The notes: generated by a model from the letters alone, not told the origin. Shown: positions 44,588-56,879, counted from the first letter of the stretch. The stretch: 64,000 bases of DNA from Maratus speciosus (GCA_963932465.1 OZ010791.1:152441915-152505914); one strand, 5' to 3'. A program made the numbers and translations.

Positions 44588-46470
44588 TTTTAGAGTTCCG
44601 TACTTAAAAAGTAAAAACGGAACCATTATAAGATCACTCCTGTGGCTGTCTGTCTGTCACAGCCACTTTACTCGTAAACTATGGAACGTGGAAAGTTCAA
44701 ATTGCGGGAAATAATAAAGACAATTGACCCACATATTTACAGATTAATAAATATTCATAAACATATTTAGGAAAAATGCATAGGGGCTAATTAAGTTACT
44801 TGAAAAAAGAAATCTTTTCTTTGTATATCGTGTGAAAGCTCTCGTAACGCTGAACTCAAAAATACATTTCTTTTAATTTTCGGTATTATATTTTCAAAGT
44901 TGTGGTCGAAAATGTAGTGCAAAATATGTCCCCCCCCCCCCATCTAATTCCGAATCTACTGAAACTAAAATTCTGAAAAAATTAGACGTTAGTTTAAACC
45001 TTGCAGGAAAATTATAGCGATTGCCATAGGTCACTTGGTTTTTGAGAAAGTCGCATTTTTCCGTTACACGCAAATTTCGATTTACGGGCATTCAGCAAAA
45101 GTGTTGAGCAGCGCTAGTGGTACCTATCGTAGCAGAAGTATAAAAGCATTGTTGATCATGAATTTCATAAAAAATCGTTGGTAATTAGCCGAGATGTCTC
45201 GTGCCATCTTATTTGTGCCACGCAAATCATTACATCTCCAATGGACGCTTGAGTATTTGCTCGTGCCATCTTACTTGTGCCACGCATTCCATTCTTTTCC
45301 CTTCCTGCCGCCCCTTGTCGCGAGAGGGGTTCCTACCCCGGCGGCCAGGATCAGTGATGTTTATTATTATTATTATTATTATTTATTTTATTTTATTTTT
45401 ACTTTAAATGTTCTCATACTCCCGCCCTCTGTCGCGAGTAGGCGTTTTCCTGGCGGGAAGGCATTCGTCTAATTTTTGTAATCCCACTTTGTTCTTTTAA
45501 AAATAAATTCTGGGTTCTGTGGTCGGTGGTGCATAGACACCCTTAGCGGGTGAGCGTCGCCCCTTGAGCATTTTGTGTTTGTCCGTCTGCATACGGCCGG
45601 ACAGGGCTGTACTCACTAACGAGCCCCAACGTGTCGGGGAACATACCGGGAGAGACGTTAAGCTCTAAGGGGCAGGCCTAGCCGGACCTGAGCAGTCTCT
45701 CTTAGGCTGCCTAACCGTTAAAGACACGGGCGGTTTGGACATACATAATGAAAGGGATGGCGTACTCTATGCTACATCACTTTTAAAGCCTAGATAGCAA
45801 ATTTTAAGGATATATTTGTGTAATGTAATGCCCAGTAGCAGTATAAAAGCAATAAACGTCAAATTGTTAAAAACAGATTAATTTAAGGAGAATTAATCAC
45901 ATAAATACTATGGGATTCGCGACTAAGTTTGCATTGAGTGGCTCTCTCAATACACCTACTGTGTCTTTAAAGGTTAACTAAAAACCTGTATGGAAAAACG
46001 CGGCACAGACCAAAGCGGCGTTGCTACTTTGCTACCTCCTTTCGAAGCTTAGTAAAATGCCAAGCTTAAACTTTGAACAAGGGTTTTGTTTTAGATACAC
46101 TGTAAAAAGAAAAGATTATTACGACGCTGAATTTAGTTTTATGAAATGCCAAATGAAATTTAAATATGCACTACTTTTCTTATCAGTGCCGAATTAAATT
46201 CATCATGAACAGATTAGGTTAAGATTTAAATAAGATTTATACAGAATAGCAATATTAGATATTATTTAGGCTTCATATCTCTTTGAACTTTTACGATATG
46301 CCCATTCATACTTTTCTAGTATATATACAGCTATACCAAACCCTATGTTGTATAGTTTTTACGAAGTCTTATTTTTCTTTAAAAACGATTGTTTTAATAA
46401 TACAATTCAAAATTCATATACTTATTGTACGGAACCCTATGAGCGCGAGTAATTCTCGCACTTGACCGTT
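44588..46470 (+). mobile_element. Helentron-like non-autonomous element, copy C
   Basis: The left end is a hairpin built from GTTCCGTA and ACGGAACC with a short loop (about 44595-44624), followed by ATTATAAGATCACTCC and (GTCT)n. The right end has ACGGAACCCTA (about 46430), complementary to the left arm, then a terminal palindrome GCGCGAGTAATTCTCGCAC, a Helitron-style 3' hairpin. From memory, very similar ends (GTTCCGTA / ACGGAACCCT... plus a GCGAG palindrome) are abundant in Lepidoptera. Coding capacity is absent. A GC-rich block (45190-45780) is embedded. Confidence 0.65.
45190..45780. repeat. GC-rich, structured block of unknown origin
   Basis: Base composition rises to about half G+C. The block starts with two copies of a 27-bp phrase containing TCGTGCCATCTT and TTGTGCCACGCA (45198-45224, 45260-45286). 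Two diverged copies of a CCGCC...GTCGCGAG...GG module follow, separated by (TTA)n. A long stretch rich in short hairpins comes next (GTCCG...CGGAC, GCCCC...GGGG, GAGAC...GTCTC). It could be the UTR of a non-LTR retroelement inserted in the HINE, or captured host sequence. The frames 45194-45472 and 45201-45407 are not supported as genes. Confidence 0.4.
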
Positions 46471-47610
46471 TATTTTTAATGCTTTTAAAATCAATTTATA
46501 AATCTATAACATTCGATTCTGACTTTACACACGTTTATTATAAAACAAGCTGTCATTAATGTCTTTTCTCGCAAGAAACTTTAAAGTTTATTGGAAAAAG
46601 TAATAACAATAATAAAAGAAAATTCATCTATGGACTTTTTGGCGAGTTGTTGTGGAAAATTGGTGATGTTGAAAAGGTTTAGTAGAATCTAAAAACGATT
46701 AACTTTCGAAGATTACCATATGCTTGTGTATGTGTATTTGTTAAATTTCATGACTTTGGAAATTTCAAAGATATTTTAAGGAATTCAAACTTTCTTCGAA
46801 CAAAATTTATTTTCTCTCAACTTTATTTTAAAAAGACGTAAATTCTATTTTCGTTTAAAATAAGTCTATGCTTTTATCTTAGAACTTCGGGGATAATAAC
46901 ACTGCCAGTGGGAGAAAACGTGACTTTTCTAAGAATTACGCTACAATAATTAAAAATTTAATGTTGTGAACAAATGAGTCAATTTCCAAAACCGTTTGTC
47001 TGCTCTTTGCCGTTTTCCTCGTCCCAAAATATTCATTAAATCCTTTAAAGATTCTTCGCTTTCATTTTTTATCGCCTATGCCCGCATAGTCATTTATTAG
47101 TTTTGGTTGAAATAGATGCTAATCGCTTTCAGATACATATTTCGCCATTAGCAGCGGTATGCTTACATGCATTTTATTTTCCTATGTTCATCTCCTTTTC
47201 CAGCTCAAAAACTCGTCTGGCAGGATTAGCAACCTCTATCGCTGTTTGCCTTGCTAACGAGTTTTCATTTCTCTACACGTAGTCTTTTAATCATTTACTC
47301 AGGCACTTGATTCTTTTTTTAAATGTATGTTTATTGCCCGCATTAACTTATGTTGCTTCTTGATATTGTCTTTTGCATTTCACCTAAAGATTGCACGAAT
47401 AATTTTATAAAAATGGAAGTCTTGCCAGAATTCTGCCAGCTTTCATTTTGCAGTTTAAGACAACTCTCAAATCCAAACTGGTTACTTTCTTATTAGATCA
47501 CGAAAGAATTTTCACCGTAAATACGTGAAATTTGCTTATTTCCTTATTTAGATATTATAAGTCAAGTATGTTTCATTAATGGAAAAATGTTATTCGATTC
47601 TCAGATACTT
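46471..47610. other. AT-rich stretch with no supported gene
   Basis: Nothing recognisable beyond ordinary AT-rich sequence. Confidence 0.5.
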
Positions 47611-47668
47611 AAAAGCAATACTTTCAAATTTCAAGCATTCACGTAAATAGTGATCGCGAATATATATG

Positions 47669-47725
<57 letters not shown>

Positions 47726-47854
47726 CATCTTGTTGAATATATTAAATAGTAATTCTTTCAAATTTCAAGCATTCACTTAAATAATGATCGTGAATTTAAA
47801 ATTAAAATAAATAAATAAATAAATAAAAACATTCACCTTGTTGAATATATTAAA
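47611..47854. repeat. Tandem duplication with a different microsatellite in each copy
   Basis: Copy 1 (about 47611-47744) and copy 2 (about 47745-47854) share CTTTCAAATTTCAAGCATTC at the start and CTTGTTGAATATATTAAA at the end. The middle of copy 1 has become a (TA)n tract, while copy 2 carries an (AAAT)n tract at the same place. Confidence 0.8.
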
Positions 47855-50317
47855 GAAAAATGAGAACACTATTAACTTTTTAAAGCTTAGTGTTCCATTA
47901 TTTTCTATACTCAAAGGAGCGGAGCAGATGCTGAATGTGTAGTGTAGGGCAAAAAATATTTGCCCATTTTATTATTAATGTAATCATGAGAAACCAGCAA
48001 AAGTAATATTGTAAACATTTAATCTCAGTATAAGTATGTAAAATAAGGAAAGAAGGATTTCCTGATCAATGTGTGATGTTATTATTTTATACAGAGAGTA
48101 TCCCCTCTTGTTGCTACGCAGTGGCTAATTCCTAAACTATTAATTTTAGAGGTATATTTTGCAATCGTAAAAGTGTTTCAAACTACTGTGTCATCTTGTA
48201 ATGTATGATTTCTCAGCATTATTCAGCACTAAGAACCTCACCTTTCCATTTTTAGAATCTGAAAACGCCAAACAAAAGTCAAAGTATCACAATTCAAGTT
48301 TTGTCTTTAAAAATTCAGACTTTTTTTCTTTTGTTTGAGTGTGGAGTACGCTTTTCTAAATATATATCTATAGATATGTGTTTTCCTGAGAACTGGTAAG
48401 ATCCAAAGACCGTGTACAATTTTAAATTTTGTAACTTTAGATACAAAAATAACTTGACTGATGTAAATGGATTTTAATATCATGGAGAACAACAGCTGAA
48501 ACATTTTGTAATTGGAAGTGTGCCTCTAAAACTTATAAAAACTGTGAACTCATCTTATCGGACAGCAATCAGACGGTAAGATGAGAGAACACCGTGTATA
48601 TTAGTGTTCCCTGCGTGACTTCTAGTTCCTGAAACATTAAAATAGTCTACATTTTAAGCTATATTATGCAAGAATGGCGTTTAAACTTGCGTTGTAATGT
48701 CTTGTGCTATATTTTCTTTTCTAATTCTTTTTGGGCAATCGTTATGAATTTTAGTTTAATATTTACACACATACAACGCAAAGAGGAAATAAATAAATTA
48801 AAAGAAAATAATGAACATTTCTAACGCTACATGATGATTTCAAATGATGATTTGGTGAAACACTGACATGATGATTTGATGAAACAAGATGGCATGAAAT
48901 GTAAAACAAATGCTTCTTATCATTTATACCAACTGCTAATATTATTAATTAAAATTGTTTGTGTTGAAAGCATGCATTTCGTAAGTCTCAATTATAAAAT
49001 TTCGCTGTCTATACAATATTACGTTAATTATTAAAATGTTAAATCTACAAAACATGATTAAGAATGTATCGTATTGCATATCGTGTTATCTACAGTTAAC
49101 CATTATCTATATGGTACGCAAAAGTGAAATTCTCAATTGTTTTTGTTATTCAATTGGTGTGATTAGATTTTACTGAAAGGTAATAATAATTAGCCTGTAT
49201 ATAATAAGAAAAAAAAAAGTCTGATGTTAGTCTTGTACTTCAAAATTATTTTTGTGAAACTCTTGAGCTAGTAAAAGTTGTTTTAAGATTGGGAGAGGGG
49301 GGGGGGGGTAAATTGATTTGCGATACCCATTCTACCTACTATAATTCATATGCAGTATATTTTTTCCTTTCAGAGATTCTACTGTAAATGGCGTCACTTT
49401 CTGTCGCGGAAAGATTTTGTATATTATTAACATTCTGGTCTTACCTTTTTCTTTTTTTTTTCCTTCTAGTTTACAAAAATCTTGTCAATATTATTCATGC
49501 TTAATAACATTATATTCTGTTAAAATGAACTTACTTTAAAAAGAACGTAAATAAGAAAACTCGTTGTTTTAACACAATAAACAGTTATAAGTATTCAGCC
49601 AAATCTAGTAACACTTATAATTTTCCAATCGGTATAAGGAGAAAATGAATTATACACTTCTCATTTTTGTAACTAAAATATAATTATTTAAACACGGAAA
49701 TGAAATCATGGCGGTGAAGTTTTCCATTTCATGTTTACCTGTAATGTTTGAATGACTAGGATGTTCTTGTTTTGTATAAAATCGAGGCGACTGTCACAGT
49801 TGTCTAGTATTTAGACTAGTTTTTGGCGTGATATAGGTTTTAACCGGTTTAAGCTGTCAAAAACACCAAAATTTAAGTACACTCACAACAAAAAAGAAGA
49901 AAATGCTGTCAATATAGCAAGATACAGCGTTGCTTTTGTTTAATGGCAGTTCACTTTAGTATACAGTGAATTGTAATCATAATCAAATGTGGAATTATAA
50001 TTAAGTTTCCAATTTTTTTATGTGGATTTCAAGTGTGGCTTTTTTGCATACGTGGTAGAGTATCTTATTTTTATATAATGTAGTCTTTATTAGAAATATT
50101 TTCAAGCAAGAAAAACTGATTTTGTAGCAATACTGTTTAGTACTGGAAGGAAAATATCTTTGAATTTGTTTAATGAAATCTTAAAAGAAAGTGGATATCC
50201 GCATTACATACTAATTATGGTGGATTACTTTCTGCTTCTAACCATAAAAAAGTGAAAAAATAAAATAAAAATAAACAATTTACCTTCGCAAAATATTAGA
50301 TTAAACCTGCAAATTTT
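47855..50317. other. AT-rich stretch with no supported gene
   Basis: Contains direct repeats of ATGATGATTTGRTGAAACA near 48832-48893, a poly-G run at 49298-49308 and an isolated GGTTTTAACCGGTTT word (49838-49852) like the subterminal words of the hAT MITEs. No gene is supported. Confidence 0.45.
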
Positions 50318-51392
50318 TAATTCGTACAAATAATCAAGGATTTATTAACTGTTCATCTTAAAAGCATGCATTAACAATAAAATATTTTTTAAAATAAGAG
50401 TTAGGCAATTTTATTTTTTAAAAATGTCATGCTGCAGTCTATTTGCAGCTGACCATATCCTCTACAAATATGTTTCAAGAATGTATTTGTGCAGTTCATA
50501 CGCGACAATTTTAATGTATTTATGCAGTTTTATTTAGTATATTTATTAATATCTATTAGGGTTGTACCGAGTACTCGGCATACTCGGCCAATTTGCCGAA
50601 CACTCGGCCAATACCGAGTAGTTGTTAGAATTTCATTTTTAAAGCATTATTGAAGACAAAGGAATTTATAACTGATATTTATATAAAAAATAACATAAAA
50701 ATATGTCTACAAAATATAGAAAAGTTAAGAAAAACCAATATAGCTCAAAGTTTACTTAAAACTAAGAAAAGACTATGAGTTTGGATACAGAAACAGTTTG
50801 TAAAAACAGAATACAAGAAATAAAATAAAAATAGTTCAATATATATCATAAATTATGGTGAAAAGACTGTAATTAGTACAAATAATCAAGGATTTATTAA
50901 CTGTTCATCTTAAAAGCATGCATTAACAATAAAATATTTTTTTAAATAAGAGTTAGGCAATTTTATTTTTTTTTTTAAATGTCATGCTGCAGTCTATTTG
51001 CAGCTGACCATGTCCTCTACAAATATGTTTCAAGAATGTATTTGTGCAGTTCATACGCGACAATTTTAATGTATTTATGCAGTTTTATTTAGTATATTTA
51101 TTAATATCTATTAGGGTTGTACCGAGTACTCGGCCAATACCGAGTAGTTGTTAGAATTTCATTTTTAAAGCATTATTGAAGACAAAGGAATTTATAACTG
51201 ATATTTATATAAAAATGATATAAGAATATGTCTACAAAATATAGAAAAGTTAAGAGAAACCAATGTAGCTCAAAGTTTACTTAAAACTAAGAAAAGACTA
51301 TGAGTTTGGACAGAAGCAGTTTGTAAAAACAGAATACAAGAAATAAAATAAAAATATTTCAATATATATCATAAATTATGGTGAAAAGACTG
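50318..51392. repeat. Tandem duplication of about 550 bp covering a hAT end and its flank
   Basis: Copy 1 (50318-50869) and copy 2 (50870-51392) align along their whole length at high identity. Each contains the hAT terminus TAGGGTTGTACCGAGTACTC (50557 and 51112) together with about 240 bp of outside flank and about 290 bp of inside sequence. Copy 2 lacks about 28 bp of the TACTCGG repeat array. The duplication therefore happened after the hAT insertion. Confidence 0.9.
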
Positions 51393-52250
51393 CAATTTGT
51401 TCTACATTTTCAGGAGATAGGATATTTTTTGCTAATATAAATTTACCCTGCATTAGAAAAAATGCATTCACTGTAAGCACTGCTTGAAAGTACAAATAAG
51501 AATTTCCTTGCAAGCTTGCATCTAATGGGAGAAATTTTAGACTGTCTGTTTTATCCAATAACTCTCCTGCTAGGAAAGTCTATCTCTTTTTCTACTATCT
51601 CTTCACATTTTATTTCCAATCTAATATTAGTCTCATGATTATTCTCCTGTTCATTTGTAATCACAACAAAACATTGCCAAAAAATAGATGGACATTTTTC
51701 TGATGTCTCCTCTTTTGGATCATCTACATCAACATCGCTATAACATCATCTTTTATATTAGTGTTTTCATGCTGCATTGTTCTTTTTTTTTAAGGTGGAT
51801 TAATTTCAGATTGATCTTCATGTGTCAGTTCTACCGCTTTATTATTATTTTTTTTTAACATTTTTTAATTCCATTTTTCTACTTTTCTGTGAAAAATAAC
51901 AATTTAAATCGAGGATCAAATATCAGTTGCTAATAAAATAACGAAAATGTTCTTGGATTTCAATACTGCTGATTCTCATTTGTTCTTGTTTTCATTAATT
52001 CACTTTCTAATGCCCCTTTTCTTTGTACCACAACCAAATGGATTGGAACTTTCTTTTTCCAAAAAGTGTAGCAATGTTTTAATTGATGATAATACTTCTA
52101 ATATCATATATTCATTTGTCGTCATCAATGTTGTGATTACTTTGAATGGCAATAACAATTTCATTACACTTTCCAGTAATTGCTTGATACTGAACTGAGT
52201 TTAAATTTTTTATCTCATTTTCGGCAACATAAAGGCAAAGATGCCGCTTT
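51112..52250 (-). mobile_element. hAT element remnant, same family as 20355-21524
   Basis: The left terminus TAGGGTTGTACCGAGTAC and subterminal CCGAGTA words match the element at 20355. The order of inner sequence (AATTTATAACTGATATTTATAT-type, then the transposase tail) is also shared. The transposase remnant reads on the minus strand. No right terminus could be found up to 53.9 kb, so the element is truncated or decayed on that side. Confidence 0.7.
51376..52200 (-). pseudogene. hAT transposase pseudogene (C-terminal half)
   Basis: On the minus strand, an upstream part near 52040-52200 reads LLESVMKLLLPFKVITT and LEVLSSIKTLLHFLE, resembling the helical region before the catalytic Glu in hAT transposases. 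ILLATDI followed by FDPRFK-like sequence lies near 51910. The end (51376-51530) includes ILAKNILSPENVEQIAVF, the conserved tail of the dimerisation domain. Stop codons and frameshifts are frequent. Confidence 0.65.
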
Positions 52251-52435
52251 AATTCACGCTATCTTTTTTAACATATTATATTTTGAGTTCCATATTATGC
52301 TTAATTACAGTTAGTTACTTTTATGATTATTTTTTTTTAAATTCATAAACAAATGCAACTGAACCTTCAAATTATGAGCATGCAGCTACGGAATGATTAA
52401 AATGTTCCAGAATATTTTTAGCTATAGCTAACATG

Positions 52436-52510
52436 TCAGAAATAGCGTCTCAATAGATAGAGCATGGACAATTTAAGCCGAAGGTTTTGAGTTCGACTCC
52501 CGATCTCGGC
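52436..52510 (+). pseudogene. tRNA-derived sequence (pseudo-tRNA or SINE head)
   Basis: Two internal polymerase III promoter boxes can be read: an A-box-like TAGCGTCTCAATAGATAGAG and a B box AGTTCGACTCC. Between them is AAGCCGAAGG, a variable-arm-like segment common in tRNA-derived repeats. The T arm pairs poorly and the acceptor ends are not complementary (TCAGAAA against TCTCGGC), so it is not a working tRNA. Confidence 0.5.
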
Positions 52511-53905
52511 ATCTTTTCTATCAGTAGGAAAAATTCAGTTCGTATAATTTCATCAATGTTAGACAAAACCTCAGCAATTTGAAAGTACCTTAAACATACG
52601 TTTTGAGTTTATATTCATACGCAAGAGAGTTGACAGGAGTATATAAAAATCGCTGTAACTGACTGATTGAAATGCTGTTGTGATATACTTTAGGGTACAT
52701 AGATTGTTGTAATGTATATTTTTTAAAAGTATAACAAAAAATTGAAATTTTTGAGGCACTTGTGAATAATTTAATAGGAAAATAGAAGAGGAGCAAACAT
52801 TGAATTCCAAACATTTTAGTGCGATCGATTAGAGGATACATATGTTTGTGTGATTGTAACATGTTTGTAAGTTATTATAAAATTCTCTTCATGGATTTAT
52901 TTTATATGCGAATAATAAACTTAATTTTTGGAGATTTGGAAAATGAAAGTTATAAAAATTTCAAGATGATATCTATTTATAAATATTGAAAATATGAAAT
53001 AACTAAAAAGTATTGTTTATTTGCTTATATAATTTTCAATCAATTTGAATCAGGTTTATATGCAGTGCATTGCTTGATTTTTTTTTTTTTCTCATTTATT
53101 ATAAGAGTAGAAAAAGGAAACAGGTGTCCGTACGAAACTGCTTTTTATGATACACGTATTTCCTCCTTTTGTTATCACGCTTGCCAGGCCCTACCTAAAT
53201 CGTAGTAAGTTCATTGCGTTTTTGGAGGCCCTGGAAAGTTTCCCCCCCCCCCCCCCTACATATTGTTTAACGTTAAAATTGTCTAGAAAATCGATATATG
53301 TGGATATGACATAATAGTTTCCTTTTCGTATAGAGATAATCAAATTTTGTTTCCTTTATATAATCTCTTGTATACCCTTGATTGACGAGTTACGACTTAT
53401 CAAACGTAGCAAATTTCAATCGCTATTTTAGAAAATACAACTAAATTTAAACAGACATTTTAAATTTTTAAGGACTATATTTTGTTTAGAAATCTTTAGT
53501 TATTTTTTATTTTATTTTATTTTTTTATTCTTATTTTTTGCAAAAATCTTGCTCATAACGAATTATTGTAACGTATTATAGATATCAAAAGTAGCTTAAT
53601 TGTCAAATTGTATTTGGATCGTATGACTAAATAAGCAAAATACTATTAAATACAGCTTCAAATAGATTTGTCCAGCATCCCCTGTTTCGGTACAAAATCT
53701 CATAACGAGCGTGATATTTAAACAAGAAAGAAATATTTCAACTATGTATACATTGTGAAATATTTTCCAACGAACGAGAAAGTTATTAGTAAATATTTGC
53801 CATTATTGACTTCTATAGTAGCCAATACCTTATTATATTCATTATTAACATACCTGTAAAACTACTTTTACAACAACAGTTATAGGTATGAAGGAAATTT
53901 TCGCA
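52511..53905. other. AT-rich stretch with no supported gene
   Basis: Contains a poly-C run (53241-53256). The two overlapping minus frames at 52571-52862 have no domain and AT-driven composition. Confidence 0.45.
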
Positions 53906-53909
53906 ATTT

Positions 53910-55345
53910 CACAAAAACAGGACCCCGTGAGAAAAGTCTGGACAGATCCCTGAAAACAACGAGTGGCTAAAAAAGTGCTCTTGATGATTGATGAGCAGGT
54001 TGCTAGATTTGTTTATACCACCAACTTTCCTTTATGTTGAACATCCTGAATTTAAAAATATTATGAATACGGTATGTCTTGACTACATTGATTCCACCTT
54101 CCTGTTAAGAAATTGGTGGTACACTTTCAGAAAATATTTATAATCAGGAAACAGAAAAAGAAAGTGCTTGAAGGACAAACAGTTCACATGAGTTTGGATG
54201 GATGGTCAAATGATCACTGCGAGTCTTTGGGATGGATGGTCAAATGACCACAGTGAGTCTATTATTTGTGCAACTGTTAGTCACATGCAGTGATGATTGA
54301 TATCTTGTGTATTCCATTGATACATCTAGAAATTCCTGAACAACTGAATACCTTATCAAGATTGCCCAAGAAGTAATATTAAAATGCGAAACTGAATTTA
54401 ATTGTCTCTTTGGCAGCCTTGCTACAGGTAATGCAACTAATACCAATAGTATGCGTAGTGGATTTAAAAAGGTATATATATAAAAAAAAAAAAAAAAAGG
54501 CATTCTCACATGTGGCTGTTTTGCCCACTTGTTACATTTATTACCAAATGACGTGTAAAAGAACATGCCATTCATATAGTAAGATATTTTGAAAATAATC
54601 ATTTTTCAGCAACAAAATATAAACAAGAAGGTGGTCAGAAGGTAGTGCTACCTCAAAATGTTCGTTTATGAATATTCTATCTTCTTGTTTATCAACTTAT
54701 ATTTTTAAAAAATTGACCAATGTTTAGAAAAATATGTGAAGAGCACAGAGAAAATTTTGACATTACTGTAAGTAGCAAAATATTAAATTTTGCAAGTAAA
54801 AGGAATGCAGATGATCTGATGAGTGGACTTGAACCAATTGTCCAATCTCTAGATACAGTACAAAAAATAACTGTTTTATATCTGAGGCAGTTCACATTTG
54901 GAAAAAGCTTAAATTAAATTTAATGAACTCAACTTTGATTTAAAAAAAATAAAAATAATAATATGATGCATTTTTCAGAAACAAAGCTCTGGGAACTTCT
55001 TATTTCCTGGTCTAATAGATCCACGAACACGATATTGTTAAAAGGATTTTACCGAGATTGAAAAAAGAAAAAAGAATTTGATTTTGCTCAGAAGAAATAC
55101 ACCAGTAATTTTATAACTTTAGTCACAAGATTCCTAGCTCAAGCAGATCCTTTTCTTTTCTTTTTGAGGAAAATGTTGTATCCCAAATGTCTCCTTTGGA
55201 ATCTTGGAGAACCCGATTCAATTCAATTTTTCTGAAACGTCAGATAAACAAGGAATAAAAACAACTGCTTACAGCTATAGTATAGTATCTTCTACATCTG
55301 TAGAAAGGCTACTTTCTACTTAGGGTTTGGTACATTCAAAATTTA
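53910..55345 (+). pseudogene. hAT-family transposase pseudogene
   Basis: Successive fragments in all three plus frames follow the order of a hAT transposase. First comes DEQVARFVYTTNFPL near 53990. LEGQTVHMSLDGWSNDHCES near 54170 follows (the DUF659-like region with the first catalytic Asp), then ATGNATNTNSMR near 54420 where the second Asp motif would be. Next are CFAHLLHLLPND near 54515 and EGGQKVVLPQNVR near 54630. Last is YSIVSSTSVERLLST near 55280 with HSKFRNKLS, the dimerisation domain. The many stops and shifts show it is dead. A 40-bp duplication (54204-54260) disrupts the first motif. It is a different hAT lineage from the 51112 element and lies on the opposite strand. Confidence 0.85.
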
Positions 55346-55978
55346 GAAACAAATTGAGTCATTATAAACTGGGTGTTTTTTTATATAAAAAACTTTTAAT
55401 TCCAATTATTATATTTTATTTTCTACTTTTTTGTGTTTAAAATATTTCTTTCTTACAGTTCCACAGCCAATGGGCATACTTTAGCTAGTGTGGTTTGGCG
55501 CATAATTAACTCCAGTTGTGCCCATAGAAAATATTTGACGATTTATCACGTGCGCTCGGCTAACAGAAAAATGCTTTAGAATTAACTTATAATTAACTTT
55601 CTAAAAATATTAAAACATTTTATTATCATCGGAAACACACCCGTTTAATAATTTGTATAATTCTAACCTAATCAGTACGTGAACAAAAAATCGATTATAA
55701 AATTACATCTTTAAATACAAAAATCAAGTTTAATTAAATAAGAGTGTAAAAAAATACTCTTTTTTTATTTAAAAGTATTTTCATGAAATTTTATTTATTT
55801 ATTATGTTTACGTATGGTACTTGCATTTAAAATTTTAAAAATCATCAAGAGTTCATGCTTAATGTCTAGAAGAAAAATTAACCTTGCAAAATAATCGATT
55901 TAAATCTGATTTTATATATATATATATATATATATTTCACAGTTGCTCTTATTGCACTGATATTTTTTTTACTGCTGT
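55346..55978. other. AT-rich stretch with no supported gene
   Basis: Contains a (TA)n tract at 55914-55934. I could not find a terminal inverted repeat closing the hAT pseudogene on this side. Confidence 0.5.
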
Positions 55979-56879
55979 ATTCTTGCAATCTCGGGTATAA
56001 ATTTAGATAGATTTTAGATTTATAGTAAATTTAGATAAATTTGATTAGCTTCTTAATCTCTTAAAATATTTAGTTGATGCCTGTCAAAAAAGATCACTAC
56101 GTGACATTATGCTAGAATACTGGCGTTACGATGTTTTCAATATTTTAATTTTATTTTTTATAAGGGACGATTATTCAATATTTTCTCTTGTATTTCTATA
56201 GACCTCTACATCTCTAATTTATCGGATAAAGTACAAAACACTTATGCTTCTATTTACTATGTTAATTTTTGTCCAGCTGATTTTTTTTTTTTAATGAGTT
56301 GTAATAGCTTGAAACTTGCAGCTGGTGTTTTCTTCTTTTTTCCGCGATTTTCCTTCATATTAATGAAGGTTGGTAATACATGCCTGAAATTTAGAAGTCC
56401 AAAAATCTTGCAGTCTAGGTTATAAATTTAGATATTTAAATTTACGATTTATCTAAAATCTAACTTTGATCGGCTTAATCTTTTAAAATATTTAGTTGAT
56501 GCCACTCAAAAAAGATGACTGCGTGGTGTTATGTTAAAACACTGACGTTACGGTGGTTTCAATATTTTTTTTCTTTTCTTTTTTTAAAAGGTATGATTAT
56601 TCAATATTCCCCCTTGTATTTCTATAGATCTCTACATCCTTGACTTATTACATAAAATACAAAATACTTATGCTTCTATTTGCTGTGTTAATTTTTCATT
56701 ATTTGTCTTAAATATAATTAATTTACTTAATTTTTGTCTAGCTTTTTTTTTTTTTTTTTTTTTCATGAGTTGTAATAGTTTGAAACTTGAAGTTGGAGCT
56801 TTCTTTTTTATCCGCAAGAGATTTTCCTTCATATTAATGAAGATAGAAAATACATGATTGAAATGTAGAAGTCCAAAAT
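55979..56879. repeat. Old tandem duplication, unit about 425 bp
   Basis: Copy 1 (55979-56403) and copy 2 (56404-56879) share the order of many words: CTTGCARTCT...TATAAATTTAGAT, AAATATTTAGTTGATGCC, GATTATTCAATATT, TTGTATTTCTATAGA, ACTTATGCTTCTATTT, ATGAGTTGTAATAG, TTTTCCTTCATATTAATGAA. They differ at many sites and have different T tracts, so the event is old. Copy 2 also carries a small insertion around 56696-56735. Confidence 0.85.

Noticed and set aside
45194..45472. GC-rich 92-codon frame as a gene
   Set aside because: Contains duplicated repeat modules and a (TTA)n microsatellite read as Tyr or Ile repeats. The two overlapping frames mirror each other.
54240..54602. 120-codon minus-strand frame
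   Set aside because: It is antisense to a hAT transposase pseudogene whose motifs read on the plus strand.
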